DNA from: Chryseomicrobium sp. FSL W7-1435
GTDB taxonomy: Bacteria; Bacillota; Bacilli; Bacillales_A; Planococcaceae
DNA length: 64,000 bases
Reading direction: 5' to 3'
Assembly (NCBI RefSeq): GCF_038595005.1
Contig: NZ_CP151997.1
Coordinates: forward strand, 1,798,001 to 1,862,000
Shown here: piece after piece, positions 45,258 through 54,584 of the stretch
Layout of the letters: every line of letters begins with the position of its first letter
Numbering within the stretch: position 1 is the stretch's first letter
Notes under the pieces: model-generated
Seen by the model: the letters and a program-made list of their open reading frames with translations, nothing else
Databases searched by the model: none
What the model was told of the DNA's origin: nothing
Position numbers and translations under genes: made by a program

Positions 45258-46670
45258 TTACGGGAATAGTTGTTTGATCCGATCAACAACAGTTAGTTGC
45301 TCTGCATTTTCTTTGGTGAAGTCATTCACTAAATGAGTTTGCATGTGCTGAACTATATTTGTACAGCGATTGCAACAAATTTCCGGTTTTGTTTCTAGGT
45401 TCTCTCCAAAAGCTTCAGTAAGAGAAGATCTGATACAAGCTTCACTTCGCAAGATCTCAAATAACTGGTTGATTTCTTGAGTTTTGTGCATCCGTAAATT
45501 TTGAAAAAGTTGTTGTTGCTCCTCTAGGGACATTCTAGACTGCCAATACGTTAAGATTCGTCTTTTTTGGTCATCAAGAATGGTGTCCTGATTTTCCATA
45601 AATAGACTTATATCCGTATTATCTGGAATATCTGAGGTTGCTATGAACTGGCTTTTTCTAGCGTCATCCTGTAAATAAACTAATGTCGCGAAGGATTGCT
45701 TGCCATCTCGAGAAGCTCTTCCTATCTCTTGTAAGTAATTTGATAGAGAAGTTGGAACATGATCATGGATGATTTGTCGGATGTTCTCTTTATGTATACC
45801 CATTCCGAAGGCATTTGTAGCACAAATCCAATCTAATTGTCCGTGAGAATATTGTTGTTGAATAAGTGAACGCTCAAGAGGTGGCATGCCACCGTGATAA
45901 GCAGCAGCTCTGATCCCCTGACCCGTTAACTTTTCTGCATAATATTCTGCTCTTTTTCGAGATTGAGTATACAAAATCCCCGGTCCTTTAAACCGACTTA
46001 TTTGCGAAAGAATAATTTCTTCTTTCTCATGCTCATTGTCGGCTTCAGTAGTTTGAAGGGCTATGCTAGGTCGATCAATGGAACGAACTACCTCCTTCAT
46101 AGCCGGTCGATTAAATAGATTTTTCAAAGATTGACGTGTTTGATCTGTGGCCGTTGCCGTTAGAGCAAGTATTTGCTTAGTAAACTGTTGATTAATCCAT
46201 TCTGTTGCTCGTAAATAATCCGGACGAAAATCAAGTCCCCATAATGTTAGACAATGTGCTTCATCAAATACAAAATAGCTTACGTGCAATTGTGAGATTG
46301 CGTTCTTGACTCGATCATTTTGCAAGACTTCTGGAGAGAGAAAAATATAGTCATAAGTACTAAGGTTATTTAATGCATAATTTCTTTCAGGCGGCGATTG
46401 AAAAGAATTTAGAGCCACTACTTTCTTAACGCCTCGTGCTTTTAATTGGTCCACTTGATCCATCATTAATGACACCAGTGGCGAGAGTATAATTACGGTA
46501 CCGCTATAATAAGGTGTAGGAAATTGATAGAGGATTGACTTACCAGTACCCGTTGGCAAGATGGCAAGAACGTCCTCTCCCGCTAAAAAGTACTCCAATA
46601 CCTCTTGTTGACCGGGACGAAATGTATCAAAACCAAATCTTTGATGCAACTCAAGCTTTAAATTGTTCAT
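45258..46670 (-). CDS. recS: RecQ-family ATP-dependent DNA helicase (RecS type)
   Basis: 470 residues, a short RecQ-like 3'-5' helicase without an HRDC domain. Walker A LPTGTGKSILYQ near 38-49, DEAH box FVFDEAHC near 133, motif VI QEIGRASRDG near 310, and a shortened Cys segment EICCNRCTNI near 420 for zinc. Four-bp overlap with ypbB upstream, the ypbB-recS pairing of B. subtilis (also annotated recQ). Confidence 0.9.
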   Translation of the reverse strand: MNNLKLELHQRFGFDTFRPGQQEVLEYFLAGEDVLAILPTGTGKSILYQFPTPYYSGTVIILSPLVSLMMDQVDQLKARGVKKVVALNSFQSPPERNYALNNLSTYDYIFLSPEVLQNDRVKNAISQLHVSYFVFDEAHCLTLWGLDFRPDYLRATEWINQQFTKQILALTATATDQTRQSLKNLFNRPAMKEVVRSIDRPSIALQTTEADNEHEKEEIILSQISRFKGPGILYTQSRKRAEYYAEKLTGQGIRAAAYHGGMPPLERSLIQQQYSHGQLDWICATNAFGMGIHKENIRQIIHDHVPTSLSNYLQEIGRASRDGKQSFATLVYLQDDARKSQFIATSDIPDNTDISLFMENQDTILDDQKRRILTYWQSRMSLEEQQQLFQNLRMHKTQEINQLFEILRSEACIRSSLTEAFGENLETKPEICCNRCTNIVQHMQTHLVNDFTKENAEQLTVVDRIKQLFP

Positions 46671-47677
46671 GAGTGTCTCTCCCCTAACGCAAGTGCTAAG
46701 CGAATTTGAAAATAGCTGAATTCAGGTAATTGATCACGGAGTAGTTTAAGTTTATACGTGTTTAATGAGTGACGAGTCCTCATAATGGTTTGTACATTTT
46801 CCCCGGATAGAATTTTATGAAATTCGAAATCAGGATCAAGAGTGGCTATTTCAATATAATGATCTTCAATTGTACTCTGTTTTAAATTGCGGACAGCTAC
46901 TATCTGATCAAGAGAGTAGCCTTTTTCTAAGTAATTTTTTGTCAGACTGGCTGTTTCAGTTAGTGGAGAAGGAACCTTTACAAGTCGATGAAGTGGATGT
47001 TTTGTTCGTTTTAAGTAGTCGATGAATTTCGCAATTACTTCTCTATGTTCGAACAGGCAATCAATTGGTCTACTGTTCAACGTAAAAGCTAGCTGTGTCC
47101 ATGTTAATCCAGCAAGATGATAACCCGTTAGTCGGAAGATGAATAAAGTTTTTTGGGATTCTGTCAGTTGTTCTTCCTGGATAAAATTCTGAATGGATTC
47201 TTTAACTAAATTAGCTGCATCAGATAGTGAGCTACATTCATTGATCCATCGTTTCACGTTTGTTTGAATTTCTATATCCGTTACTACCGGTACATACGAT
47301 TTTTCATGATAGAGTGCATTTGATGCAAATTGGCTAAGCAGCAATATTTTTTTCTCAAAAGGAAGCAACGCAGGTTGCATAGTATTAGTAGCAAAGAGTG
47401 TGTTAAACTGCGTTACAAACCTCCGTCCTTCATCTGTGACAGTTGGTGATTCAAATGAATGCAACCACCCTTGACTCACTAAAGAGTTCACTTCAGCTTG
47501 AAAATCTTCTTTCGAAAGATCCGGGGCAATTGCAAAATATCCTGTCAATTTGTAATAATGAATATCTTGGAGAGTTTGTCCCGATTTTTTACCTTTTAAT
47601 ACGTAATAAGGAGCCATTGCACTGCGTTCTCCGTTTAATTGCTGATAAAGTGTGACTAAAAGTTTTTGAAAAAACAT
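46667..47677 (-). CDS. ypbB: YpbB-like helix-rich protein
   Basis: 336 residues from ATG 47677 (MFFQKLLVTLYQQL) after GAGGTG. An upstream open frame to 47815 overlaps the divergent fer promoter and is not family-like. The C-terminal third (about 250-310) resembles a helix-turn-helix that follows RecQ-type helicases (RTKHPLHRLVKVPS, GYSLDQIVAVRNLKQSTIEDHYIE). Probably works with the downstream helicase; molecular role unknown. Confidence 0.85.
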   Translation of the reverse strand: MFFQKLLVTLYQQLNGERSAMAPYYVLKGKKSGQTLQDIHYYKLTGYFAIAPDLSKEDFQAEVNSLVSQGWLHSFESPTVTDEGRRFVTQFNTLFATNTMQPALLPFEKKILLLSQFASNALYHEKSYVPVVTDIEIQTNVKRWINECSSLSDAANLVKESIQNFIQEEQLTESQKTLFIFRLTGYHLAGLTWTQLAFTLNSRPIDCLFEHREVIAKFIDYLKRTKHPLHRLVKVPSPLTETASLTKNYLEKGYSLDQIVAVRNLKQSTIEDHYIEIATLDPDFEFHKILSGENVQTIMRTRHSLNTYKLKLLRDQLPEFSYFQIRLALALGERHS

Positions 47678-47707
47678 GGAACACCTCGTATTCTGAGCGT
47701 TTAATGG

Positions 47708-47736
47708 TTGAAAAGAGCCACTACAATCTATAAAAT
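47708..47736 (+). promoter_or_regulatory. SigmaA promoter of fer
   Basis: -35 TTGAAA (47708-47713), 17-bp spacer, -10 TAAAAT (47731-47736), about 42 bp before the fer ATG. Overlaps the ypbB divergent region. Confidence 0.65.
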
Positions 47737-47738
47737 GA

Positions 47739-48026
<288 letters not shown>

Positions 48027-48034
48027 ATTATGTA

Positions 48035-48073
48035 AAAACTCGTCTAGCTCAATGAACTAGACGAGTTTTTTTA
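48035..48073. terminator. Bidirectional terminator between fer and ribU
   Basis: AACTCGTCTAG pairs with CTAGACGAGTT with A-tract and T-tract flanks, placed between convergent fer and ribU; it overlaps the ribU stop by a few bases. Confidence 0.85.
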
Positions 48074-48655
48074 TGCCAATTGATAGGATTTACTAACTTT
48101 ATCCAAATAAGGTTTTAACTTTTTAAACAGCAGAATCATGACTACCGTTATCAAAGCTCCTTTGATTAGATTAAATGGCAGAATCCCATAAATTAAAGTA
48201 TTCATAAGAGCTGAGCCAGATTCCATAGGGAAATTCAAAAAGTAGGCGTACATTGGTAGGAAGATAAGATAGTTTAGTAAAGTCATCCCTACTGCCATAG
48301 ATAGTGTTCCTGCGATTAAGCCTACATACATGCCTTTAGTAGACGTTACTTTTTTGTAGATCAAGTAAACAGGTGCAATGAATAAAATGGATGTCACAAA
48401 ATTGGCCATATGTCCTACTGGAACTCCTGTCGGGCTTCCCGAGATAAACCAATCAAGTACATTTTTTAAAAATGCGACTGCTATTCCTGCTACAGGTCCC
48501 ATAGTAATAGCAGCAATCAATGCTGGTACATCACTGAAGTCAACCTTTAAATAGGCTGGTAGTGCCGGCAATGGAAATGCTAACAGCATCAAAATAAATG
48601 ATAGACTGCTCAGCATAGCCACAGCAATTAGCTTGCGTGTGTTGCTTTTGAACAT
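48071..48655 (-). CDS. ribU: Riboflavin ECF transporter S component (RibU)
   Basis: 194 residues with about six transmembrane helices. Typical ECF S-component pattern: YLKVDFSDVPALIAAITMGPVAGIAVAFLKN, then GSPTGVPVGHMANF. It imports riboflavin together with the shared EcfAA'T module, which is not in this window. An FMN riboswitch sits in its leader, confirming the substrate. Same gene as B. subtilis ypaA/fmnP, which also adjoins rsiX. Confidence 0.95.
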   Translation of the reverse strand: MFKSNTRKLIAVAMLSSLSFILMLLAFPLPALPAYLKVDFSDVPALIAAITMGPVAGIAVAFLKNVLDWFISGSPTGVPVGHMANFVTSILFIAPVYLIYKKVTSTKGMYVGLIAGTLSMAVGMTLLNYLIFLPMYAYFLNFPMESGSALMNTLIYGILPFNLIKGALITVVMILLFKKLKPYLDKVSKSYQLA

Positions 48656-48732
48656 GACTTTCCGCTCCTTTTGCGATTCTCTTCACAAGAGGAAAGGCTC
48701 ACGATTCATGTGCACTTATTTGCATGTAAATG

Positions 48733-48762
48733 AAAACCCTCAAGTCAACTAAGACTTAAGGG
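48733..48762 (-). terminator. Riboswitch-controlled attenuator of ribU
   Basis: On the minus strand CCCTTAAGTC pairs with GACTTGAGGG (one G-U/T-G position) followed by TTTT. It lies between the FMN aptamer and the ribU start and is the likely off-state terminator. Confidence 0.8.
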
Positions 48763-48810
48763 AGAAAGGTACACTTAAATAAGCGTTTGAGATCACATAA
48801 ACGCTGCACC

Positions 48811-48930
48811 TTCACCTTCTCCCATCCAGACTATACTGTCGGCTTTGGAATCTCACCAAATCCTGCCTTACGGCTCGCGGGCTAAACTTTCGTTATTACC
48901 GCCGATCGGGAATTGCACCCTGCCCCGAAG
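48811..48930 (-). ncRNA. FMN riboswitch (RFN element)
   Basis: On the minus strand the conserved blocks appear in order: GGGGCAGGGTG, AATTCCCGATCGGCGGTA, AGCCCGCGAGCC, GGATTTGGTGAGATTCC, AAAGCCGACAGTATAGTC and GGATGGGAGAAGGTGAA. These are the signatures of the RFN aptamer. The 5' TCTTC and 3' GGGAGAAG ends close the P1 stem. Followed by the terminator at 48733-48762, so FMN should lower ribU expression. Confidence 0.95.
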
Positions 48931-48947
48931 ATGAATCATATGATTAA

Positions 48948-48976
48948 ATTATACATACTAGTGTATGCACTACTAA
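48948..48976 (-). promoter_or_regulatory. SigmaA promoter of the ribU leader
   Basis: On the minus strand there is a perfect -10 TATAAT (48948-48953), a 17-bp spacer and a weak -35 TTAGTA (48971-48976), just upstream of the FMN aptamer and within 40 bp of the rsiX stop codon. Confidence 0.6.
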
Positions 48977-49013
48977 TCATATCAGACAGCGTATTACCAT
49001 GCAATACGTATGC

Positions 49014-50240
49014 TTATTCTACTGGTAAGACAATTTTGTTTATTCCCACTAACGATCTTGTATCTTCAGGCAGTGGATATAATGACTCGTCCCAATTTTC
49101 AATAACAAGAGACTTTCCAAATGATGCTGCAGTCACAACCAAAGATTCCACCATAATCGCTAAATCTCTTCTTGGCATAGAATCTGCAGTCAACCATTCC
49201 GTAAAGATAACCGTCACTTGTTGTTCTGTCTCTTCGATTGAAAAGTTTATTCCGCTCGGTAGGATTGGTTCTACTAATGAATTGCCTGGGTTTCTCAGAC
49301 GTTCTAAAGCTTCTTCAAAGGTAGAACTCTCTTCACGTGGATAAGGAACTAAGTAAGAATCTCCAGTAGCATTTTGCATCGGGCTATACGCAAGCATTGA
49401 AGAACTCAAATCGATCGGCTCTTCTAAAGGCCCCACCTGATCCCAGTCAAGTAGTTCACCTGCTTCATTCACCAGAAAAGCTTCACTAAAACTCCCCCCA
49501 AATAAATCTTTGAGTGAATTAAAATACACTTCCATTGAAGCAGAAGCCATGTCATAAGGATGATCATCAGGTAATGTAATTTCAAGTGATCCATCAACAT
49601 CTTGATAATTTCCTACTAAAGGATAATACTCATCAAAACCTGGTGTAAGCTCCTGTATTTCTAAGCTATATTTTTCAATTAACTCAAGTTGACTTGGAAC
49701 TACTTCTCCAAAATCAGTAGCAATTCGCTCATTTGGAATGAGGACAGTTATAGGAAAAGCAACTGCTTGATAGTTTAGTGAGAAAGGCATAATTGTGTAG
49801 TCGATTAGCAAAGGGTCTTCTGCAAAGACAACTGTAGCATCCTCTGCTGGCAGCATTGAAATGCTTGATTCTGCTGACTCCTCTGCACTCTCTTCTCCAC
49901 TATCTGCTGTTTCAGAATCCATTGAGGCAGCTTCTTGCTCCTCTGCCCCAGAGTCTTCTGTTCCGGTACTCATGGACATTTCTTCTACTGAACCTTCAGA
50001 AGCGGAGTCGCTTGTAGGTAATTGCAAAGTATTCATCATAGATTGAACAAATAAAACGAGTACAAACAGTGCGGCTACAGTAATAAAGGCCGGTAACCAT
50101 GGTTTACTCTTTTTAACTTTGTTAACTTTTGCTTTAGAAAGCGCCTGTAAAACATCCTCTTTGCTTCGGTTATCCTGTTGTTTTGGCATAGAGGAGAGAA
50201 GATTTTCAAGTTGTTTATCTGAATAATTACCGTTTGTCAT
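49014..50240 (-). CDS. rsiX: Anti-sigma-X factor RsiX
   Basis: 408 residues. Cytoplasmic N-terminus (about 1-45), one transmembrane helix (about 48-68, LPAFITVAALFVLVLFVQ), a Ser/Glu-rich acidic linker (about 78-130) and a long extracytoplasmic domain. Position directly after an ECF sigma gene next to resE identifies it as RsiX, which holds SigX at the membrane. The acidic linker is longer than I would expect from B. subtilis RsiX (about 370 residues). Overlaps sigX by 14 bp. Confidence 0.88.
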   Translation of the reverse strand: MTNGNYSDKQLENLLSSMPKQQDNRSKEDVLQALSKAKVNKVKKSKPWLPAFITVAALFVLVLFVQSMMNTLQLPTSDSASEGSVEEMSMSTGTEDSGAEEQEAASMDSETADSGEESAEESAESSISMLPAEDATVVFAEDPLLIDYTIMPFSLNYQAVAFPITVLIPNERIATDFGEVVPSQLELIEKYSLEIQELTPGFDEYYPLVGNYQDVDGSLEITLPDDHPYDMASASMEVYFNSLKDLFGGSFSEAFLVNEAGELLDWDQVGPLEEPIDLSSSMLAYSPMQNATGDSYLVPYPREESSTFEEALERLRNPGNSLVEPILPSGINFSIEETEQQVTVIFTEWLTADSMPRRDLAIMVESLVVTAASFGKSLVIENWDESLYPLPEDTRSLVGINKIVLPVE

Positions 50241-50766
50241 GTTGCAAATCCTCCTCTCGCTCCTGTGACATACGCTTTTTCAGATGTTGAATTGCACGAT
50301 GTTGCGTTGTTTTGACTTTAGACTCTGTCCATCCAAGCGCATCTGCCGTTTCTTGAATAGACAATTGTTGAAAGAAGCGCAAGACAATGACCATTTTCTG
50401 ATCTCCTGTGCATCCATTTAACTGTTCGAGTAATTGCTTTTTCTCATAATCGACAATCAGAAGCTCATCAGGTCTCATATCGTCTGATGTCAGCTGAATC
50501 GACTCCCAATCAAATGAATCAAATGACCTTTTCTTTCGGACACTTTGTTTGCGGAAGTGATCGATTGCCACATTTTTAGCAATGGAGAAAAGCCATGTTT
50601 TTTCAGAACTTTTTCCTTGAAACGAATCATACGAGCGCAACACTCTAATATAGACTTCTTGCGTCAAGTCTTCTGCCACTTGCCTGTTTTGCACCAAAAA
50701 GATCAGGAACTGAAACAAGTCCTGATGATACGAATCATAGATTCGGTGAAAAACGGAGTCTTTCAT
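50227..50766 (-). CDS. sigX: ECF sigma factor SigX
   Basis: 179 residues. Region 2 (FQFLIFLVQNRQVAEDLTQEVYIRVLRSY, TWLFSIAKNVAIDHFRKQ) and region 4 (MVIVLRFFQQLSIQETADALGWTESKVKTTQHRAIQHLKKRM) are complete; no region 3. In B. subtilis SigX controls envelope modification genes and responds to cationic peptides. Preceded by a SigX-type promoter that lies at the resE 3' end. Confidence 0.93.
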   Translation of the reverse strand: MKDSVFHRIYDSYHQDLFQFLIFLVQNRQVAEDLTQEVYIRVLRSYDSFQGKSSEKTWLFSIAKNVAIDHFRKQSVRKKRSFDSFDWESIQLTSDDMRPDELLIVDYEKKQLLEQLNGCTGDQKMVIVLRFFQQLSIQETADALGWTESKVKTTQHRAIQHLKKRMSQEREEDLQHDKR

Positions 50767-50791
50767 GGTGTTCCCCCCGTTCCCTACATTA

Positions 50792-50817
50792 GTCGTTTGA
50801 ATTCAAAATAAGTTACA
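50792..50817 (-). promoter_or_regulatory. Putative autoregulatory SigX promoter
   Basis: On the minus strand there is -35 TGTAAC (50812-50817), a 16-bp spacer and -10 CGAC (50792-50795). This matches the B. subtilis SigX consensus (TGTAAC, 16-17 bp, CGAC). The -35 overlaps the resE stop codon; the sigX ATG is 26 bp downstream of the -10. Confidence 0.7.
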
Positions 50818-52579
50818 TCTTTTTTAATTCAATGATAAAAGCCGTTCCTTTTCCTACTTCACTTTCAACTCGAATATTTCCTTCGTGACGATCGATGATA
50901 TTTTTCGCAATGGCCAGTCCAAGACCTGTGCCCGCTTTACCTCGTGTTCTGGCTTTGTCTGCTTTGTAAAATCGCTCAAATATATATGGCAAATCTTCTG
51001 GAGGAATTCCAAAGCCGGAATCTCGGATCTCGACACGAATGAACTCGTTCATCTGATTGACACTCACATTTACTTGATCACCCTGTTCAGTATGGCGGAA
51101 AGCATTATCGAGAAGATTTGTAATCACTTGTTCAATACGATCTTCATCGGCATGAATTTCTGTGCTACTGTCTATCGTTGATGAGAAGTTCAATTCAATA
51201 TCTCGTTCTTTTGCTCGCTGACCAAATTTTGCAGTCATACGTTCAACACTAGTTGAGATTGAAAAAGGAGCTTGATAAATACGTAAATAACCTGATTCAA
51301 GACGTGCAAGATCAAGGAGCTCTGTCACAAGTCTGCCCATTCGATTCGATTCATCCGAGATAATACGGATCATCTCTTTTTTCTCTTCTTCTGTTTCAAC
51401 TACATCGTCTAAAATCGCTTCACTATATCCCTGTAACATAGCAATAGGAGTTCTTAGCTCATGACTAACATTAGCGATGAAGTCACTGCGCATTTTATCG
51501 AGGCGATGTTGTTCTGTCATGTCCCGAATAACGGCTATTGCTCCACGCACGGTATCTTTTGAGTACAGCAAAGATAAACTGATGTTGTAATAATGCGAGT
51601 CTAATTCAAATTCTTCTTCCAGTTCTTCCTCGTTTTCAACAGTATGTTCCAACATATGAGTGAGTGCAGCAGGTAAAGGTGAATTTTCATCTATCGCATG
51701 CGCTGACCATCTTCTTAACAATTCATCTGCTGGTGGATTGTTGAGCAGGATAGAAGCATCTTTATTAAACGTAATAACTGCGTCTGTCATAGAAGATAGA
51801 ATATTAGACAACTGTTCTTTTTCTTGATTGATTACTTCAACATTATGTTTAATTTGCATGCCCATCCGGTTAAACGCTGCTCCAAGTTCCCCAATTTCAT
51901 CACGCTGAGAAGAAGGAACTCTTGTATGAAAATTCCCTTTAGCCAGTTCATGTGCACCCTCTCGCATTTTACGTAGAGGAGAAGTGATTTGAGTAGACAA
52001 GAAAAATGATAAAAGCGTAGTTAAAATCATAGCTAAAAATCCTGATAAAAATACAATTTTCGTCGTTTGATTGGACGTGTTATTTACTTCCTTCAAACTC
52101 TGGTATATAAAAACCACACCATGCGGTGAAGTTGATTCTTCAAGAGGATACGCGAGCACCAAATAATTTTCCATTCGAGCAGAGTCTGATAAGGACGGGA
52201 GGAGCATTGTCTTTAATGAAGATTGATCACTATTAAACGCTCGATTAAACAGCTCATTATCTTGAAGTTTTTGTTGTGTCTCCTGTTGACCAAGTCCTTC
52301 ATGAATCGCTTCTTGCAACTCTTGTTCTTCCGAATAAATCATCAAATTTGTCTCATCAGCCAAGATTTCTTGGATTAGAGGCGTATCAATAGAGGAATTC
52401 TCTTTAAAGATATTCGAAATCAATTGCGCTTCCTGACGTAATTTAATCTCAGCTTGTTGGGTATGAAAGTCTTCTAAGAACTCGAGCATTAATACTGTGA
52501 CAATAAATAATACAAAGAGGACGAGAAGCATTATGGTTCCCCACAGCTTCCCGACCACACTATTCCATATTCTATTCAT
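50813..52579 (-). CDS. resE: Sensor histidine kinase ResE
   Basis: 588 residues. Two transmembrane helices (about 13-33 and 175-195) flank an extracellular loop; then a HAMP domain, a PAS-like segment (LSSMTDAVITFNKDASILLNN), the HisKA phospho-acceptor NVSHELRTPIAML and the HATPase domain (LLDNAFRHTEQ, DSGFGIPPED, GTGLGLAI). With ResD it controls aerobic and anaerobic respiration genes. Eight-bp overlap with resD. Confidence 0.94.
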   Translation of the reverse strand: MNRIWNSVVGKLWGTIMLLVLFVLFIVTVLMLEFLEDFHTQQAEIKLRQEAQLISNIFKENSSIDTPLIQEILADETNLMIYSEEQELQEAIHEGLGQQETQQKLQDNELFNRAFNSDQSSLKTMLLPSLSDSARMENYLVLAYPLEESTSPHGVVFIYQSLKEVNNTSNQTTKIVFLSGFLAMILTTLLSFFLSTQITSPLRKMREGAHELAKGNFHTRVPSSQRDEIGELGAAFNRMGMQIKHNVEVINQEKEQLSNILSSMTDAVITFNKDASILLNNPPADELLRRWSAHAIDENSPLPAALTHMLEHTVENEEELEEEFELDSHYYNISLSLLYSKDTVRGAIAVIRDMTEQHRLDKMRSDFIANVSHELRTPIAMLQGYSEAILDDVVETEEEKKEMIRIISDESNRMGRLVTELLDLARLESGYLRIYQAPFSISTSVERMTAKFGQRAKERDIELNFSSTIDSSTEIHADEDRIEQVITNLLDNAFRHTEQGDQVNVSVNQMNEFIRVEIRDSGFGIPPEDLPYIFERFYKADKARTRGKAGTGLGLAIAKNIIDRHEGNIRVESEVGKGTAFIIELKKM

Positions 52580-53288
52580 TGATTACCTCAAATTTATAGC
52601 CGACGCCCCAGACCGTGACAATCATTTTTGCAGCACTTTCTGATACCCGGTTAAGCTTTTCACGTAATCGTTTCACATGTGTATCTACTGTTCGCAGATC
52701 TCCAAAGAAATCATAATGCCAGACCTCTTTCAAAAGTTGTTCACGATCAAACACTTTATCTGGAGATTTCGCTAAGAAATAAAGAAGTTCATACTCTTTA
52801 GGTGTCAGACTGACTTCAGTTCCATCTGCTGTCACTCGATGCGCATCATGGTCAATTGTCAGATGAGGGAAAACCACTACATCTTTACTAACTGATGACG
52901 AGGATTGAGATACGACAGTAGTTGACCGGCGTAGCACAGCTTTAATTCTCAAAACAACTTCTCTTGGACTAAATGGTTTCACAATATAATCATCAGCACC
53001 TAATTCAAAGCCTTCCACTCGGTTAGCTTCTTCGCCTTTAGCTGTCAGCAACAAGATGGGTGTTGTGCTGACTTCACGAATTTCTCGCATCGCTTCAAGA
53101 CCATCTTTTACTGGCATCATAATATCGAGTAGGATTGCATGAAAATCTTCTTGTGCAGCTAGCTCAATGGCTTGTTGGCCATTTTCAGCTTCAGTAATTT
53201 CATACCCCTCTCTTTCGAGGTACATTTTTAATAATCGGCGAATACGTTCTTCATCATCCACCACAAGTAATTTAACAGATTCAGACAT
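52572..53288 (-). CDS. resD: Response regulator ResD
   Basis: 238 residues from ATG 53288 after AAAAGGAG. Receiver domain with acidic pocket VVDDEE and phospho-acceptor Asp in LLDIMMPVKDG, conserved Lys in IVKPFSPREV; C-terminal OmpR-type winged helix (about 140-232, LTPKEYELLYFLAKSPDKV, DVHVKRLR-like TVDTHVKRLREKL). Targets in related species include resABC and respiratory oxidase genes. It has its own promoter separated from resC by a terminator. Confidence 0.95.
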   Translation of the reverse strand: MSESVKLLVVDDEERIRRLLKMYLEREGYEITEAENGQQAIELAAQEDFHAILLDIMMPVKDGLEAMREIREVSTTPILLLTAKGEEANRVEGFELGADDYIVKPFSPREVVLRIKAVLRRSTTVVSQSSSSVSKDVVVFPHLTIDHDAHRVTADGTEVSLTPKEYELLYFLAKSPDKVFDREQLLKEVWHYDFFGDLRTVDTHVKRLREKLNRVSESAAKMIVTVWGVGYKFEVINE

Positions 53289-53328
53289 CTCGACACTCCT
53301 TTTCTGCAATCAGCTGTCTTCTCTTCAT

Positions 53329-53356
53329 ATTGTACAGTACCCGGCATTGAAATCAA
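53329..53356 (-). promoter_or_regulatory. Probable sigmaA promoter of resDE
   Basis: On the minus strand there is -35 TTGATT (53351-53356), a 16-bp spacer and -10 TACAAT (53329-53334), about 40 bp before the resD ATG. Confidence 0.5.
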
Positions 53357-53361
53357 CCTTA

Positions 53362-53393
53362 TGAAAACAGCTGCCACATAATTGTGACAGCTC
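53362..53393 (-). terminator. Terminator after resABC
   Basis: AGCTGTCAC pairs with GTGGCAGCT (one mismatch, 6-nt loop) followed by GTTTTC on the minus strand, 7 bp past the resC stop codon. Confidence 0.7.
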
Positions 53394-53399
53394 TATCTT

Positions 53400-54584
53400 T
53401 TACGCGTAACTGTGAAGTCCCGCAATAATTAAATTTACAACGATTAAATTGAACATGATAATGATAAAGCCAATTAAAGCAAGCCATGCACTTTTCTCAC
53501 CCTGCCAGCCTACTGCTAAACGTAGGTGTAAGTAAACGGCATAGAATAAGAAAGTGATTAACGCCCACACTTCTTTAGGGTCCCAACCCCAGAAACGGCC
53601 CCATGCTTCATGAGCCCAGATCATTGCAAAAATAAGTGCACCTAAGCTAAATATCGGGAAACCAATTAACACAGAACGGTACCCAATCTCATCTAGTAGT
53701 TGCGAATTTGTACGTTTTGTAAAAGGTTGTACCACTTCTGCAAGTCTACGACGGAAGACAAGACGTAGCAGTCCATATAGCAACGAACCGATAAGAACTG
53801 ACCACACAACTGTAGTCAATTTGTTAGCATTGACTAAAGCTGGCATTTCGATAAGAGGTTGCATAGCGCCTTCCGTGATAGCCTCTGACTCATTCATTCC
53901 AAATAATGCAGGTTTCTTGTATTCAATCTGCGTTTGTTCACCTTCAACATTCACATAAGAATATTCTACTGGCTGGTACGCGACTGAAAATACTGTCGTG
54001 GATACAATAAATCCGATTACTAAAACTAACAAATACATAACCGCTTCAATCCAGAAACGTTGTTTTGATTTTTTGCTCATATCAATATTTTTTAACAGCC
54101 AAATAAGTCCGGCTACTGCACTAATTGCTAATATTGCTTCTCCTAGCGCAGCTGTAATAACATGAATTGTTAACCAGTGGCTTTGTAAAGCTGGAATCAA
54201 TGGCGATACATCTGTAGGGAACATGCTTGCGTAGCCAATAATGATGACCGCAATTGGAAGTGCAAACAGTCCTAAAGTCGCAATTCGATACATAGAGTAA
54301 ATCAAAATGAAGGCCCCAACAATCATCATTCCAAATGCTGCTGTAAATTCAAACAAGTTACTCACTGGCGCATGACCAGCCGCAATCCATCGCGTAATAA
54401 AGTAAGTTAGATTAGCAATAAATCCAAACACTGTAAGAGAGAAACCGTAAGTGCCCCACCGCTTGTTATAAGCAGTTTTTTCTTTGGTAGTGGCTTTTAC
54501 TGCCCCACCAAAAAATACCGTTGCTATTAGATAAGCAACGAAAGCCACATAAAGTGACGCGCTGCTAATTTCGACTAAGTTCAT
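53400..54584 (-). CDS. resC: Cytochrome c maturation protein ResC (CcsA family)
   Basis: 394 residues, about eight to nine transmembrane helices. The tryptophan-rich haem-binding motif WGRFWGWDPKEVW lies near residue 315, with flanking conserved His. Together with ResB it exports haem and ligates it to apocytochromes c such as QcrC. Starts inside the resB stop codon region (4-bp overlap). Confidence 0.95.
   Translation of the reverse strand: MNLVEISSASLYVAFVAYLIATVFFGGAVKATTKEKTAYNKRWGTYGFSLTVFGFIANLTYFITRWIAAGHAPVSNLFEFTAAFGMMIVGAFILIYSMYRIATLGLFALPIAVIIIGYASMFPTDVSPLIPALQSHWLTIHVITAALGEAILAISAVAGLIWLLKNIDMSKKSKQRFWIEAVMYLLVLVIGFIVSTTVFSVAYQPVEYSYVNVEGEQTQIEYKKPALFGMNESEAITEGAMQPLIEMPALVNANKLTTVVWSVLIGSLLYGLLRLVFRRRLAEVVQPFTKRTNSQLLDEIGYRSVLIGFPIFSLGALIFAMIWAHEAWGRFWGWDPKEVWALITFLFYAVYLHLRLAVGWQGEKSAWLALIGFIIIMFNLIVVNLIIAGLHSYA

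Noticed and set aside
49861-50046. Ser/Ala-rich plus-strand frame
   Set aside because: Shadow of the acidic Ser/Glu linker in rsiX.
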